This document shows positions 45,214 through 55,854 of a DNA stretch of 64,000 nt, piece after piece. Each line of letters begins with the position of its first letter. The first letter of the stretch is position 1. The translations under genes were made by a program, and so were the position numbers. Under the pieces are notes generated by a model that worked only from the letters and a program-made list of their open reading frames with translations, had not been told where the DNA came from and made no database searches. The stretch spans positions 637,121-701,120 of the forward strand of contig NZ_FUWS01000001.1 in the NCBI RefSeq assembly GCF_900167435.1, given 5' to 3'. The DNA is from Marinactinospora thermotolerans DSM 45154. Lineage in GTDB: Bacteria; Actinomycetota; Actinomycetes; Streptosporangiales; Streptosporangiaceae.

Positions 45214-46161
45214 ATGAGCGGTCAGGCGACAGTGGGGACCGACACGATCGAGCTGGCCGCCGGTGACTACCAGGCGTCGATCGATCGGCGCGGGGCCGCG
45301 CTGCAACGCCTGGTCTGGCGGGACCGCGACCTGGTGTGGGGCTACCCCCCTGGGGAGGCGCCGGTGGCCTTCCAGGGGCAGGTGCTGCTGCCCTGGCCCA
45401 ACCGGATCGGGGACGGCTGCTACTCCTTCGCTGGTGTCGAGCACCGCCTGGAGATCACCGAGCCCGGACGCGCCACCGCGCTCCACGGCCTCACCCACTC
45501 CGCGGCCTGGCTGCCCGCCGACATCTCCTCGACCGACGCGCTGTTGACCCACGTGCTCGACGGCGCGCCGGGATATCCGTTCCGGCTGGAGTTGTCGGTG
45601 CGCTATGACCTGGACCCGGTGACGGGGCTGAGCGTGTGCATCGGCGCGCGCAACGCCGGAGCGGATCCGGCGCCCTACGGCAACGGCACGCACAACTACC
45701 TGACGGTCGGCTCGGTCGTGGACGAGGCGGTTCTGGCGCTGCCGGCCGGGGCCCACCTGCCCGTGGACGAGCGCCTGCTGCCCTGTGGCCCGCCCACGCC
45801 CGTGCGGGGCACGCCGCTGGACTTCACCTCCGCCCACCGGATCGGCGAGACCGTCTTCGACACCGCGTTCACCGACCTGCGGCGCGGTCTCGACGGTCTG
45901 GCCTGGACCGTGCTGTCGGATCGGGACCACGCTGTGGCCCTGTGGGCCGACGCCTCCTACCGTTGGTTGCAGGTGTTCAGCTCTGATGTGCTGGAGCCCG
46001 GGGTGCGCCGTCGTCAGCTCGCGGTGGAGCCCATGACCTGCCCGCCCAACGGGTTCGCCTCGGGCACCGATCTGATCGTGCTGGCCCCTGGCGAGACGAC
46101 CGAGTCCCGTTACGGTATCCGCCGGGTCGATCCGGTCCCCGCGCACGGGGACCGAGCGTGA
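45214..46161 (+). CDS. Aldose 1-epimerase family protein
   Basis: A 315-residue galactose mutarotase-like beta-sandwich protein that would interconvert sugar anomers. Family motifs are LLPWPNRIGDGCYSFAGVEH (core PWPNRI), LHGLTHSAAW with the catalytic His, YGNGTHNYLTVG with the second His, and an acidic residue in VEPMTCPPNGF. It groups by eye with the YeaD/YihR-like subgroup rather than GalM, because the motif is PWPNRI; sugar specificity is unknown. The ATG at 45214-45216 was chosen; a GTG nine bases earlier is also possible. A TATGAT -10-like box lies about 45 bases upstream. It converges closely on the MobA-like gene, with 24 bases between stops. Confidence 0.9.
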   Translation: MSGQATVGTDTIELAAGDYQASIDRRGAALQRLVWRDRDLVWGYPPGEAPVAFQGQVLLPWPNRIGDGCYSFAGVEHRLEITEPGRATALHGLTHSAAWLPADISSTDALLTHVLDGAPGYPFRLELSVRYDLDPVTGLSVCIGARNAGADPAPYGNGTHNYLTVGSVVDEAVLALPAGAHLPVDERLLPCGPPTPVRGTPLDFTSAHRIGETVFDTAFTDLRRGLDGLAWTVLSDRDHAVALWADASYRWLQVFSSDVLEPGVRRRQLAVEPMTCPPNGFASGTDLIVLAPGETTESRYGIRRVDPVPAHGDRA

Positions 46162-46185
46162 CGCGACGACACCGCGCGGGATCTT

Positions 46186-46806
46186 TCAGGGCCGGTTCTC
46201 GCCGGAGGCCAGCAGGGCCCGCATCCGGTCGAGGTCCTCGGGGGTGTCGATGTCGTCGGGGCGGGCCACGTCGTCGCAGGCGACCATCGTCACCAGGTGG
46301 GAGTAGGCGCGCAGGAAGTGGCGGGCGCCGACGTCGCCCTCGGCGAGCGCGTGCACGCTCGGCCAGTGTTCCCTTCCCAGCAGGACCGGGTTGCGGAGGT
46401 TGCCGGAGTAGGTGGCGACCGCGGCCCGGGCGCCCTCGCGGTAGGCGCCCAGGAGGCGTCCGATCGCGGCCGGGGTGACCAGCGGCTGGTCGGCCAGGGC
46501 CACGACCACCGCGTCGACACCGGGCGGGAGCGTGGCCAGGCCCATGCGCAGCGAGGAACCCATGCCGTCGGCCCAGTCGGGGTTGTGGATCGTGACCGCC
46601 GCCTCGACCGTCACGTCGGCGGCCCCGGTCACGACGTAGACCGGGTCGCATCCGCCTTCACGCAGGATGCGCGCTCCCCGGTCGACGAGCCGCTCCCCCT
46701 CCAGTTCGACCAGGGCCTTGGGGCGCCCCAGGCGGCTGCCCTCCCCCGCGGCCAGTAACAGTCCGGCGACCGACGTGGTCTCGGCGTCACGCTCCCGTGT
46801 CGTCAT
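46186..46806 (-). CDS. MobA/MocA-like molybdenum-cofactor nucleotidyltransferase
   Basis: A 206-residue NTP transferase of the MobA-like family. The N-terminal nucleotide-binding signature is LLLAAGEGSRLGRPKALVELEG, with the LAAGxxxRLGxPK core. ALADQPLVTPAAIGRLL and the NPVLLGREHW motif follow. MocA relatives attach CMP to molybdopterin for molybdenum hydroxylases; the position next to XdhC, VWA and MoxR genes supports that role over a generic sugar nucleotidyltransferase. The C-terminus keeps DIDTPEDLDRM, a hallmark of this family. No good ribosome site precedes the ATG at 46804-46806. Confidence 0.88.
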   Translation of the reverse strand: MTTRERDAETTSVAGLLLAAGEGSRLGRPKALVELEGERLVDRGARILREGGCDPVYVVTGAADVTVEAAVTIHNPDWADGMGSSLRMGLATLPPGVDAVVVALADQPLVTPAAIGRLLGAYREGARAAVATYSGNLRNPVLLGREHWPSVHALAEGDVGARHFLRAYSHLVTMVACDDVARPDDIDTPEDLDRMRALLASGENRP

Positions 46807-46954
46807 GCCGCGATGATGCCATGCGACAAGCTCTGGCAGGTTGCATCTGCGACTCTCGCTTCACGCCCGTTATGCCCGTGATCTATGCGATGGCGCGTTG
46901 ATGTACCCGCCCTCGGCCCCCGATTCACCTGCCGGCTTGGCCGCTTGTGGCCGG

Positions 46955-47491
46955 TCAGACTCGACCTCTGCGCCACCTGATACGGCGTCGCGGGCGGGGC
47001 AGCGGGATGCCCGACGCCGGCTCCTCAGCGGGGGCGGGCGCGCTTTCACGCGCCTGGGGGTCCCCCACCGGTCCCCGGGGTTTCGAGGACAGCGGACGGG
47101 TCGGGTCGGCGTCGCCCGGCGGAACCGATTCCCGGGGCCTGGCCCCCGTCCCCTCACTGGAATCGCCCACCTGCTCGTCGATGAGGGCGGCGGCCTCGCG
47201 GTCCAGGTTCGTCGTCAACGGCGGCGTGTGATGGCGCTCCCCGTCCCCCTCGACGAGGGCGGCGGCCTCCTCATCGATCGTGGTCTCCAGGAAACTGCGC
47301 CGAGTGGGCTCCTTCACCGTCTGCGGCGCGAGCGTGGTGCGCTCCTCGGGTGGCAACTCGTCGCGGAGGGGATCGGCGAACCCTCCCCGGAAGAACTTCC
47401 TCGGTCGTTTGGTGCGCTGTACCAACAACCAGCATCCGAACACCGCGAACGCCACGATGAGCACGGCTCCGGCCCAGCCCCACGACGGCAT
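46955..47491 (-). CDS. Unrecognised single-span membrane protein in the molybdoenzyme-maturation block
   Basis: A 178-residue protein with one N-terminal membrane helix (GWAGAVLIVAFAVFGCWLLVQ), a basic stretch (RTKRPRKFFRGG), a soluble middle and a Pro/Arg-rich tail. Two similar segments about 30 residues apart, TIDEEAAALVEGDGE and NLDREAAALIDEQVG, form an internal repeat. No family is recognised. The ATG at 47489-47491 follows GGAGG by five bases. Its position between the XdhC and MobA-like genes suggests co-transcription, but it could also be an unrelated insert. Confidence 0.7.
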   Translation of the reverse strand: MPSWGWAGAVLIVAFAVFGCWLLVQRTKRPRKFFRGGFADPLRDELPPEERTTLAPQTVKEPTRRSFLETTIDEEAAALVEGDGERHHTPPLTTNLDREAAALIDEQVGDSSEGTGARPRESVPPGDADPTRPLSSKPRGPVGDPQARESAPAPAEEPASGIPLPRPRRRIRWRRGRV

Positions 47492-47643
47492 GACCGCCTC
47501 CTCGGCTCTTGTTTTCCGCTCTTTGGCGGAACTTCCCGCTCACGGCGGGTTGCAACGCCCGCCCGGGGAGTTTGTCGTCCCCGCCGGCGAAACCGCCGGT
47601 CACGGCGCCGCGAAAGCCGGTTCCGGAGAAGGGCGCCCGCGCC

Positions 47644-48810
47644 TCATTCCCGTATCGTCTCCTCGCGCGGTCCCCCGACCAAGGCAGGTCGGCGCTGCGG
47701 GCGCGCGGACTCGTGGTGGATCCGTCCGGCCGTCGAGGAGAGGGGCCGACCGCTTCCTCCCCAGCGGACCTGGATCAGCTCCGCGGCGATGGACACCGCG
47801 GTCTCCTCCGGGGTGCGCGCCCCCAGGTCCAGGCCGATCGGTGAACGCAACCGTTCCAACCGCTCGTCGGGCACCCCCGCCTCCCGCAACCGGGCCAGCC
47901 GGTCCTCGTGGGTGCGCCGACTGCCCATGGCGCCGATGTAGCCGGCCGGCGTGCGCAACGCGACCTCCAGCACCGGGACGTCGAACTTGGGGTCGTGGGT
48001 CAGCACGCAGATCGCGGTCCGCTCGTCGATCTCGTCCTCGATCTCGGAGAGGAAGACGTGCGGCCACTTGACGACGACCTCGTCGGCGCGGGGGAACCGC
48101 TTGGGGGTGGCGAAGACCGGCCGGGCGTCGCACACCGTGACCCGGTAGCCCAGGTAGGCGCCGATGTCGGCGACGGCGGCGGCGAAGTCGATCGCCCCGA
48201 ACACCAGCATGCGCGGCGCCGGCGCGAACGACTGGACGAACACCTCGAGTTCGTCGCCCCGGCGCTGGCCGTCGGCCCCGTAGCGCAGGATGCCGGTGCG
48301 CCCCTGGGCGAGCATGCCGCGCGCGTCGTCGTCGACGGCCGCCTCCAGCCTCCGGGATCCGAGGTCTCCCTCGGCCCCCTCCGGCCACAGCACGCGGCGC
48401 GCGCCGAACCGTCCCGGCCCCGAGACCACGGTGGCCACCGCGACGGGGCGGTGCTGGTTGACCGCGTCGATGACGTCGCCGAGCCGCGGGAAACGGTGGG
48501 GGTCGACGGGTTCGACCAGGACGTGCAGGGTGCCGCCGCAGGTGAGGCCGACGGCGAGGGCGTCGTCGTCGCTGACACCGTAGGTGCGGCGCGCCGGCTG
48601 TCCGGTGCGGATGACCTCCTGACCGAGTTCGTAGACCGCGCCCTCCACACAGCCTCCGGAGACGCTGCCCACGACCTCGCCCCCGGCCGTCACCGCCATG
48701 GCCGCGCCGGCGTCGCGGGGCGCGCTGTGGTAGGTGTCGATGACCGTCGCCAGGGCGAACGTCTCGCCGGTGGCGTACAGCTCCGCCACCGTGTTGCGGA
48801 TGTCACGCAC
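47644..48810 (-). CDS. XdhC/CoxI family molybdoenzyme maturation factor
   Basis: A 388-residue protein of the family that binds molybdenum cofactor, promotes its sulfuration and inserts it into xanthine or CO dehydrogenases. The N-terminal XdhC_CoxI domain shows FALATVIDTYHSAPRDAGAAMAV and VGSVSGGCVEGAVYE. The C-terminal Rossmann domain begins MLVFGAIDFAAAVADIGAYLG and continues with VCDARPVFATPKRFP, LTHDPKFDVPVLEVAL and YIGAMGSRRTHEDRL. The start is GTG at 48808-48810, overlapping the VWA gene by eight bases, with AGGAG seven bases upstream. A 35-residue Arg/Pro tail is extra. Confidence 0.93.
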   Translation of the reverse strand: MRDIRNTVAELYATGETFALATVIDTYHSAPRDAGAAMAVTAGGEVVGSVSGGCVEGAVYELGQEVIRTGQPARRTYGVSDDDALAVGLTCGGTLHVLVEPVDPHRFPRLGDVIDAVNQHRPVAVATVVSGPGRFGARRVLWPEGAEGDLGSRRLEAAVDDDARGMLAQGRTGILRYGADGQRRGDELEVFVQSFAPAPRMLVFGAIDFAAAVADIGAYLGYRVTVCDARPVFATPKRFPRADEVVVKWPHVFLSEIEDEIDERTAICVLTHDPKFDVPVLEVALRTPAGYIGAMGSRRTHEDRLARLREAGVPDERLERLRSPIGLDLGARTPEETAVSIAAELIQVRWGGSGRPLSSTAGRIHHESARPQRRPALVGGPREETIRE

Positions 48811-49945
48811 GGGTTGCTCCTCTCCTGACGGTTCCGCCGATGATGACGGCCGTCAGCCGTTCCAGCGCGTCCAGGCTGTGCCCGGGCACGAAATCGTCGA
48901 CATGAGGCAGGGCGGCCCGCATCCCCGCCGTGAGCGGTTCGTAGCCCGGCCGTCCCCGATGCGGGTTGGCCCACACCACGCGGTGGGCGAGGCGGGCCAG
49001 CCGGCCCATCTGGACACCGAGTTCGTTCGCGTCGCCCCGTTCCCAGCCGTCGGAGGCGATAACCACGACCGCCCCGCGAGCCATACCGCGGCGCCCGAAA
49101 CGGTCGAGGAATTCCTTGAGCTCGGCGCCGAGACGGGTCCCGCCTCCCCAATCGGGGATGGCCCTGCCGGCCGCGGCGAGCGCGGCGGCCGGGTCCCGGG
49201 CCGCCAGACCGGGGGTGAGCCTGGTCAGCCGGGTGCCCACGGCGAACACCTCGGTGTGGCCGGGATGTCCGCGCAGGACCGCGTGGGCCAGGCGCAGCAG
49301 CGCGTCGGCGTAGGGCCGCATCGAACCGCTCACGTCGATCAGCACTACGACGCGGCGGGGGCGCAGACGGCGGGCGCCGCGCACCAGATGCAGCGCCTCG
49401 CCCCCGCGGCGCGGCATGGCGCGGACCGTGCGCGCCAGGTCGGGCCGGCCGCGCCGGGCCGGAACCGTGCGCCGGGACCGACGACGCGGGCCGCGCCTCT
49501 CCACCAGGCTGAGCAGCCGCGCGACCTCGGCGCGTTCGGCCGGAGCCAGCGTCGCGATGTCGCGGGAGCGCAGCACCTCGGTGTCGCAGGCCGCGACGGC
49601 GTGCTCGGGGGCGTCACAGGCGCCGCGCTCCCTGCGCGGCGCGGGATGCCACACCGGGGCCCGGAACGTCTGCGATCCCTCCCCGCCCGTCGGGGGACCG
49701 GGGAGTCCGGCCTCGACGTGCCGGGCGAAACAGGCGTCGTAGCGCTCCAGGTCCTCCGGCCCTGAGCACAGGGTGATCCGGCCGGCCCAGTAGATCGCGT
49801 TCGGCCGGCCCACGCCGAGTTCGGCCACCGCCGTGAGGAAGGCCCGCGCGCGGGCGGGGTCGGCGCGCACCCCGGCGGCGCGCAACGCGCGCGGCAGGTC
49901 GAGGAGGGACCTGGCGAGGTCCCGGGCGTCACGGTCGAAGGCCAT
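48803..49945 (-). CDS. CoxE-like VWA domain protein
   Basis: A 380-residue protein. An N-terminal helical region (about 1-190) is followed by a von Willebrand A domain with an intact metal site: VVVLIDVSGSMRPYADALL (DxSGS), TRLTRLTPGLAA, WGGGTRLGAELKEF and VVVIASDGWERGD. CoxE-type VWA proteins pair with a MoxR-type ATPase (CoxD) to mature the copper-sulfide-molybdenum centre of CO dehydrogenase; here the ATPase gene lies six bases upstream. The target enzyme is not in the window. The ATG is at 49943-49945. Confidence 0.9.
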   Translation of the reverse strand: MAFDRDARDLARSLLDLPRALRAAGVRADPARARAFLTAVAELGVGRPNAIYWAGRITLCSGPEDLERYDACFARHVEAGLPGPPTGGEGSQTFRAPVWHPAPRRERGACDAPEHAVAACDTEVLRSRDIATLAPAERAEVARLLSLVERRGPRRRSRRTVPARRGRPDLARTVRAMPRRGGEALHLVRGARRLRPRRVVVLIDVSGSMRPYADALLRLAHAVLRGHPGHTEVFAVGTRLTRLTPGLAARDPAAALAAAGRAIPDWGGGTRLGAELKEFLDRFGRRGMARGAVVVIASDGWERGDANELGVQMGRLARLAHRVVWANPHRGRPGYEPLTAGMRAALPHVDDFVPGHSLDALERLTAVIIGGTVRRGATRA

Positions 49946-49951
49946 GGCCGC

Positions 49952-50890
49952 CTACCCCGCGCTCCCCGTGGGCCGCCGCCCGAAGATCAGACCGGGCAGG
50001 TCGGGTGTGACGTTCTCGTGGTCCTCGCGGTGCTTGAGCAGCGCGCCGAGGGTGCGCGCGGCGAGGTCGGGGGACAGCTCCCGGGCGCCGAGCTCGGCCA
50101 GCGCGGCCGCCCAGTCGATGCTCTCGGCGACACCGGGCGGTTTGACCAGGTCGGCACCGCGGCCGCGGGGGGCGCGCAGCCGCTGGACGACCTCGACCAC
50201 CTCGCGCACGAGCCGTTCGGCCACCCCGGGCAGGCGGCGGCCGATGATCGCCACCTCGCGCTCGGGGTCGGGCTGGGCCATCCAGTGGTACAGGCATCGG
50301 CGTTTGAGCGCGTCGTGGACCTCGCGGGTGCGGTTGGAGGTCAAGACGGTGACGGGCGGCACCTCGGCGCGCACCGTTCCCAGCTCCGGGATGGAGATCG
50401 CGAACTCCGACAGGAACTCCAGCAGGAACGCCTCGAACTCGTCGTCGGCCCGGTCGATCTCGTCGATGAGCAGGACAGCGGGCACCGGACCGGTGCTCTC
50501 CAACGCCCGCAGGAGGGGGCGGGCCAGCAGGAAGCGGCGGTCGTAGAGGCCGGCCTCCAGTTCGTCGGCCTGGTGCGCGCCCGCGACCTGGGCGGCCCGC
50601 AGGTGCAGGAGCTGACGGGGGTAGTCCCAGTCGTAGAGCGCCTGGGCGGCGTCGATCCCCTCGTAGCACTGCAACCGGATGAGGGGACCGCCGAGCACCT
50701 CGGCCAGGGCCTGGGCGAGCCCCGTCTTGCCCGCTCCCGGCTCGCCCTCCAGGAACAGGGGGCGGGCCATGCGCAACGCGAGGAAGCAGGCCGTGGCCGT
50801 TCCCTCGTCGGCGAGATAGTCGCGGGCGTCCAGCGCCGCGGCGAGCGCGTCGGGCCCGGCGATCGCGGCGACCGCGGGGGAACTGGTCAT
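49952..50890 (-). CDS. MoxR/CoxD-like AAA+ ATPase
   Basis: A 312-residue AAA+ ATPase with Walker A GEPGAGKTGLAQALAE, Walker B AVLLIDEIDRADDEFEAFLLEFLSE (core LLIDEIDRAD), sensor VTVLTSNRTREVHDALKRRCLYHW and an AAA lid. Sequence IRLQCYEGIDAAQALYDWDYPRQLL is the form typical of CoxD-like MoxR proteins. It partners the VWA protein next door in a presumed cofactor-maturation machine. The ATG at 50888-50890 follows GGAGG by seven bases; a GTG six bases earlier is too close to that site. It begins the minus-strand block. Confidence 0.92.
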   Translation of the reverse strand: MTSSPAVAAIAGPDALAAALDARDYLADEGTATACFLALRMARPLFLEGEPGAGKTGLAQALAEVLGGPLIRLQCYEGIDAAQALYDWDYPRQLLHLRAAQVAGAHQADELEAGLYDRRFLLARPLLRALESTGPVPAVLLIDEIDRADDEFEAFLLEFLSEFAISIPELGTVRAEVPPVTVLTSNRTREVHDALKRRCLYHWMAQPDPEREVAIIGRRLPGVAERLVREVVEVVQRLRAPRGRGADLVKPPGVAESIDWAAALAELGARELSPDLAARTLGALLKHREDHENVTPDLPGLIFGRRPTGSAG

Positions 50891-51058
50891 GGGCACCCCT
50901 CCCGTGCTCGTGGCCAGGCTATGCCCGGTGGGGGCCCACCGTAATGATCACGATCCTCCGAAATCGGCGTCGCGCTCTCGTGGTCAACCACATATCCGCC
51001 CATCTCGGACGGACCGCGCGCCTGCTCAGCGACACCGGGGTGGCAAGCGAGCGGGGAG

Positions 51059-51082
51059 GGGGCGGTCGGCGACGACCGCCCC
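51059..51082. terminator. Hairpin after the PH-domain gene
   Basis: GGGGCGGTCG and CGACCGCCCC form a perfect 10-bp stem with a GCGA tetraloop. It lies 35 bases past the PH-domain stop codon and separates the riboflavin operon from the maturation block. The remaining bases up to 50891 show a GTGGTCAACCAC palindrome (about 50979-50990) but no clear promoter. Confidence 0.65.
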
Positions 51083-51116
51083 TCGACCGGTCCGCAGCGG
51101 AGGGCGACCCGTCCGC

Positions 51117-51608
51117 TCAGTGGCCGGGCTCCGCCGCCTCGCCCCGCTCCCGCAGCAGCGCGCGGAGGGCGGCCAGGTTCTGCTGGGCCCGGTCACCATC
51201 GTTGCTCTGGATCCCCATCACCGCCAGCGTCGACCCGTCGGCCAGGTCCACCGAGGGCCAGGGCTCGCCCACCGGCATGCGCACGTCGACGATCTCCGGC
51301 CACACCAGGACGTGGGTGCGGATCGAGTTGACGATCGTGACACCTTCGTCGGTGGCGGTCACCCGCGGCCGGGCGAGGAGGTGCAGCACCCCGACCGAGA
51401 GCACACCGAGCAGCAGCAGGCCGACACGGTCCTGGAACTTCCAGTCCGCCGGCAGGATGAGCGCCAGCACGGCCATGGTCACAAACAGCAGCCCGGCCAG
51501 CCCGTAGGCGACCATGCGGATGTTGCGCGGCCGCCACGTCACGGGTGGCGTGGGCGCGGCGCCGGTCTCGTCCACGGCGTCCTCGTCTCTGGTGTTCCCG
51601 GGGTGCAC
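51117..51608 (-). CDS. PH-domain membrane protein in the riboflavin operon
   Basis: A 163-residue protein with two hydrophobic helices at about residues 33-54 (VAYGLAGLLFVTMAVLALI) and 63-80 (VGLLLLGVLSVGVLHLL). A bacterial PH-like (bPH2-type) beta domain follows (RPRVTATDEGVTIVNSIRTHVLVWPEIVDVRM, core VTIVNSIRTHVLVWPEI). The function is unknown; such proteins follow rib genes in many actinobacteria. The start is GTG at 51606-51608 with GGAGAAGAA upstream. It is the last gene of the FMN-riboswitch operon, 58 bases after ribH. Confidence 0.87.
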   Translation of the reverse strand: MHPGNTRDEDAVDETGAAPTPPVTWRPRNIRMVAYGLAGLLFVTMAVLALILPADWKFQDRVGLLLLGVLSVGVLHLLARPRVTATDEGVTIVNSIRTHVLVWPEIVDVRMPVGEPWPSVDLADGSTLAVMGIQSNDGDRAQQNLAALRALLRERGEAAEPGH

Positions 51609-51666
51609 GCTTCTTCTCCCTCATACCCGCCGGTCAACGGCTCCCGCCCCTGTGGCGGTCCGGCGC

Positions 51667-53449
<1,783 letters not shown>

Positions 53450-53508
53450 CGATGCTCCTCGTGTCCTGCGGTCACTGTGGAATGGGTGGGGATGGTGGGA
53501 TGGGGCCA

Positions 53509-54192
53509 TCAGGCCGACGCGGTGCTGCCGGGGCCGTGTCGCGCGTCCGCCTGCTCTCGCAGGTCGGCCCGGTAGTGGCGCATCCAGTCGCGGATGCCGA
53601 TCAGCGCGAGCACGAAGAAGAACCCGTAGACGATGCCCGTGACCCATAGCCCCGACATCAGGGCGAGGGGGACTCCGACGAGGTCGACGATGATCCAGAC
53701 CACCCAGAAGTCCACGAGCCCCCGGCTCTGGCCGAAGGTGGCGATCGCGCTGCCCACGAAGATGAAGGCGTCGGGCCAGGGCGCCCACGAGACGCCCGTG
53801 TAGTCGAACAGCAAGGCCATCGCGACGGTCCCGCCGACGAGCAGGCCCGCCAGCAGGCCCCGCTCGCGCGCCGTGGCCGGACGCACCGGGAGCTCGGCGC
53901 CGCCACGGGTTCCCTTGGCCCATCGGTACCAGCCGTAGACGACGATGACCGCGAACATCACCTGCTTGAGGGCGTTGCCGGTGAGATGGGCGTCGATGGA
54001 GACGGCGAACAGCAGCACGGTGCCGACCAGCTGCACCGGCCAGGTCCAGATCGTGCGCCGGATCGCCAGGGCGACCGTGCCCAGCGCGGCGGCGTTGCCG
54101 ATGAGGTCGGCCCAGCGGACATGCTCGCCGAACAGGGTGAACCCCGCGTAGGCCCACTCCAGCCACCAGACCCCGGTGTGGACGGCGCTCAT
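53509..54192 (-). CDS. PnuC-family vitamin transporter, candidate riboflavin importer
   Basis: A 227-residue membrane protein with about seven helices. PnuC signatures are [36 protein letters not shown] and [32 protein letters not shown] (core [13 protein letters not shown]). PnuC proteins take up nicotinamide riboside, but relatives inside FMN-riboswitch operons of actinobacteria (RibM/PnuX) import riboflavin, and this gene lies between ribE and ribBA. Riboflavin is therefore the favoured substrate by context. The ATG at 54190-54192 overlaps the ribE stop as ATGA. Confidence 0.9.
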   Translation of the reverse strand: MSAVHTGVWWLEWAYAGFTLFGEHVRWADLIGNAAALGTVALAIRRTIWTWPVQLVGTVLLFAVSIDAHLTGNALKQVMFAVIVVYGWYRWAKGTRGGAELPVRPATARERGLLAGLLVGGTVAMALLFDYTGVSWAPWPDAFIFVGSAIATFGQSRGLVDFWVVWIIVDLVGVPLALMSGLWVTGIVYGFFFVLALIGIRDWMRHYRADLREQADARHGPGSTASA

Positions 54193-54818
54193 CGCGCGGC
54201 CTCCCCCGTACCCGTCGACGTTCCCACGCCCACCAGGCGCTCGACGTACTTGGCGATGACGTCGACCTCGAGGTTGACGGTCGCGCCGACCCCCTTGTGG
54301 CCCAGCGTGGTCAGCTCCAACGTGGTGGGGATGAGGCCGATGCCGAAGGAACCGGGGGCGACGGTGACGACGGTGAGACTGACCCCGTCGACGGCGATGG
54401 AGCCCTTCTCCGCGACATAGCGGGCCAGCCGGTCGGGCAGCGAGATGCGGACGGTCTCCCAGTTCTCGCCGGGGACGCGTTCCAGGATCTCGCCGGTGCC
54501 GTCGACGTGGCCCTGGACGATGTGGCCGCCGAGGCGGTCGGAGACGCGGGCGGCGCGTTCCAGGTTGACGGGGGATCCGGGGACGAGGGCGCCGAGGCTG
54601 GAACGCTCCAGTGTCTCCCTCATCACATCGGCGGTGAAGCGGCCGTCGGCGACGGAGGTGACGGTGAGGCAGGTGCCGTTCACCGCGATGGAGTCGCCGT
54701 GCCGGGCGTCGGAGGTGACGGTGGGGCCGTGGATCGTCATCCGGGCGGCCTCGCCGGCGGTGCCGACGGGATCGACGGCGACGACCTCGCCGAGTTCTTC
54801 CACGATTCCGGTGAACAC
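54189..54818 (-). CDS. ribE: Riboflavin synthase, alpha chain
   Basis: Dismutates two 6,7-dimethyl-8-ribityllumazine molecules into riboflavin and a recyclable precursor. The 209-residue protein consists of two lumazine-binding repeats, beginning [12 protein letters not shown] and, near residue 98, [15 protein letters not shown]. Each repeat has an internal [14 protein letters not shown] or [13 protein letters not shown] segment. The start is GTG at 54816-54818, first gene of the operon and about 110 bases after the FMN riboswitch. No strong ribosome site is visible, which fits control of initiation by the riboswitch. Confidence 0.96.
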   Translation of the reverse strand: MFTGIVEELGEVVAVDPVGTAGEAARMTIHGPTVTSDARHGDSIAVNGTCLTVTSVADGRFTADVMRETLERSSLGALVPGSPVNLERAARVSDRLGGHIVQGHVDGTGEILERVPGENWETVRISLPDRLARYVAEKGSIAVDGVSLTVVTVAPGSFGIGLIPTTLELTTLGHKGVGATVNLEVDVIAKYVERLVGVGTSTGTGEAAR

Positions 54819-54929
54819 GAGGGAGCCATCCCCTTACCTGGTCAGGCTCCGGGGATGTGCGTGAGCGGCGGACCGCCGGGACTCCGGGTTCCCGTGGCCG
54901 TGCTGGACGACGGAAAGCCGGTCTCCCAC

Positions 54930-55056
54930 GCGCGCTGCCTCCCATCCGGACTTTCACCGTCGGTACCGGAATTCCACCGGTTCAACCGGCCGATGGCTTC
55001 GGCCGGGTCGCGGACTGTCACCGCCGGTTCGGACTTTCACCGACCCCGGAGCACGC
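54930..55056 (-). ncRNA. FMN riboswitch (RFN element)
   Basis: On the minus strand the RFN core is clear: GGTGAAAGTCCGAACCGGCG, then a variable GCCGAAGCCATCGGC-type hairpin, GTGGAATTCCGG, ACCGACGGTGAAAGTCCGGA and TGGGAGGCAGCG. The closing stem pairs GCGTGC at 55051-55056 with GCGCGC at 54930-54935. About 110 bases of expression platform reach the ribE start. FMN binding should reduce expression of ribE, the PnuC transporter, ribBA and ribH. No U-run follows the core, so translational control looks more likely than termination. Confidence 0.93.
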
Positions 55057-55128
55057 GTTCGAAAACGTCTCGCCCAACAGTTTGCCACGCCCGGGTATTC
55101 CCGGCGTCGCGCGGGGCGGGAACACGGA

Positions 55129-55164
55129 CGTGGCCGGCCACCACCTCCGTGGTGACCGGCCACG
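55129..55164. terminator. Hairpin terminator after rpe
   Basis: The 16-base arms 55129-55144 and 55149-55164 (GTGGCCGG...CACCAC and GTGGTG...CCGGCCAC) pair with one mismatch around a CTCC loop. It lies 25 bases past the rpe stop codon and before the FMN riboswitch, insulating the two units. Confidence 0.75.
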
Positions 55165-55188
55165 CGAAGTCGCCGGTGGGAGGGCCGG

Positions 55189-55854
55189 TCAGCCCGCCGC
55201 CCGTTCGGCCCGGGCGCGCAGCGCCTCGACCGCGCCGGCCGGGTCCTGGGCACCGTAGACGGCGGAGCCCGCGACGAAGACGTCCGCGCCGGCCTCCGCG
55301 CACCGTTCGATCGTCTCCTCGCTCACCCCGCCGTCGACCTGGAGCCACACGGCCGCCTCGCGGTCGCGGATGAGTTCGCGGGTACGGCGGATCTTGGGCA
55401 GGACGACGTCGAGGAACTTCTGTCCGCCGAAGCCGGGCTCGACCGTCATGAGCAGCAGCATGTCGAGCTCGGGCAGCAGTTCGGCGTAGGGCTCGATCGG
55501 CGTGGCCGGGTTGAGCGCGAGCCCGGCGCGGGCGCCCTGGGAACGGATGGAGCGCAGCGTGCGCACGGGGGCCCGGGCGGCCTCGGCGTGGATGGTGACG
55601 CTGCCCGCGCCGGCCTCGGCGTAGGCGGGGGCCCAGCGGTCGGGGTCCTCGATCATCAGGTGGCAGTCCAGCGGCAGTGTGGCGGCCTTGTGCAAAGCCT
55701 CCACGATGGGCAGCCCCAGGGTCAGGTTGGGGACGAAGTGGTTGTCCATGACGTCGACGTGCAGCCAGTCGGCGGAGTCGGCGACGGCCGCCGCCTCGTC
55801 TGCGAGATGTGCGAAGTCGGCGGAGAGAATGCTGGGTGAGATCTGGATTGCCAC
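55189..55854 (-). CDS. rpe: Ribulose-phosphate 3-epimerase
   Basis: Interconverts ribulose 5-phosphate and xylulose 5-phosphate; ribulose 5-phosphate also feeds RibB in the operon downstream. The 221-residue TIM barrel shows [58 protein letters not shown] and [12 protein letters not shown], all with the metal and catalytic residues. The start is GTG at 55852-55854. No ribosome site is present; TAAACT (55862-55867), a good -10 hexamer, ends seven bases before it, so the mRNA is probably leaderless. A longer upstream frame is therefore rejected. Confidence 0.96.
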   Translation of the reverse strand: MAIQISPSILSADFAHLADEAAAVADSADWLHVDVMDNHFVPNLTLGLPIVEALHKAATLPLDCHLMIEDPDRWAPAYAEAGAGSVTIHAEAARAPVRTLRSIRSQGARAGLALNPATPIEPYAELLPELDMLLLMTVEPGFGGQKFLDVVLPKIRRTRELIRDREAAVWLQVDGGVSEETIERCAEAGADVFVAGSAVYGAQDPAGAVEALRARAERAAG

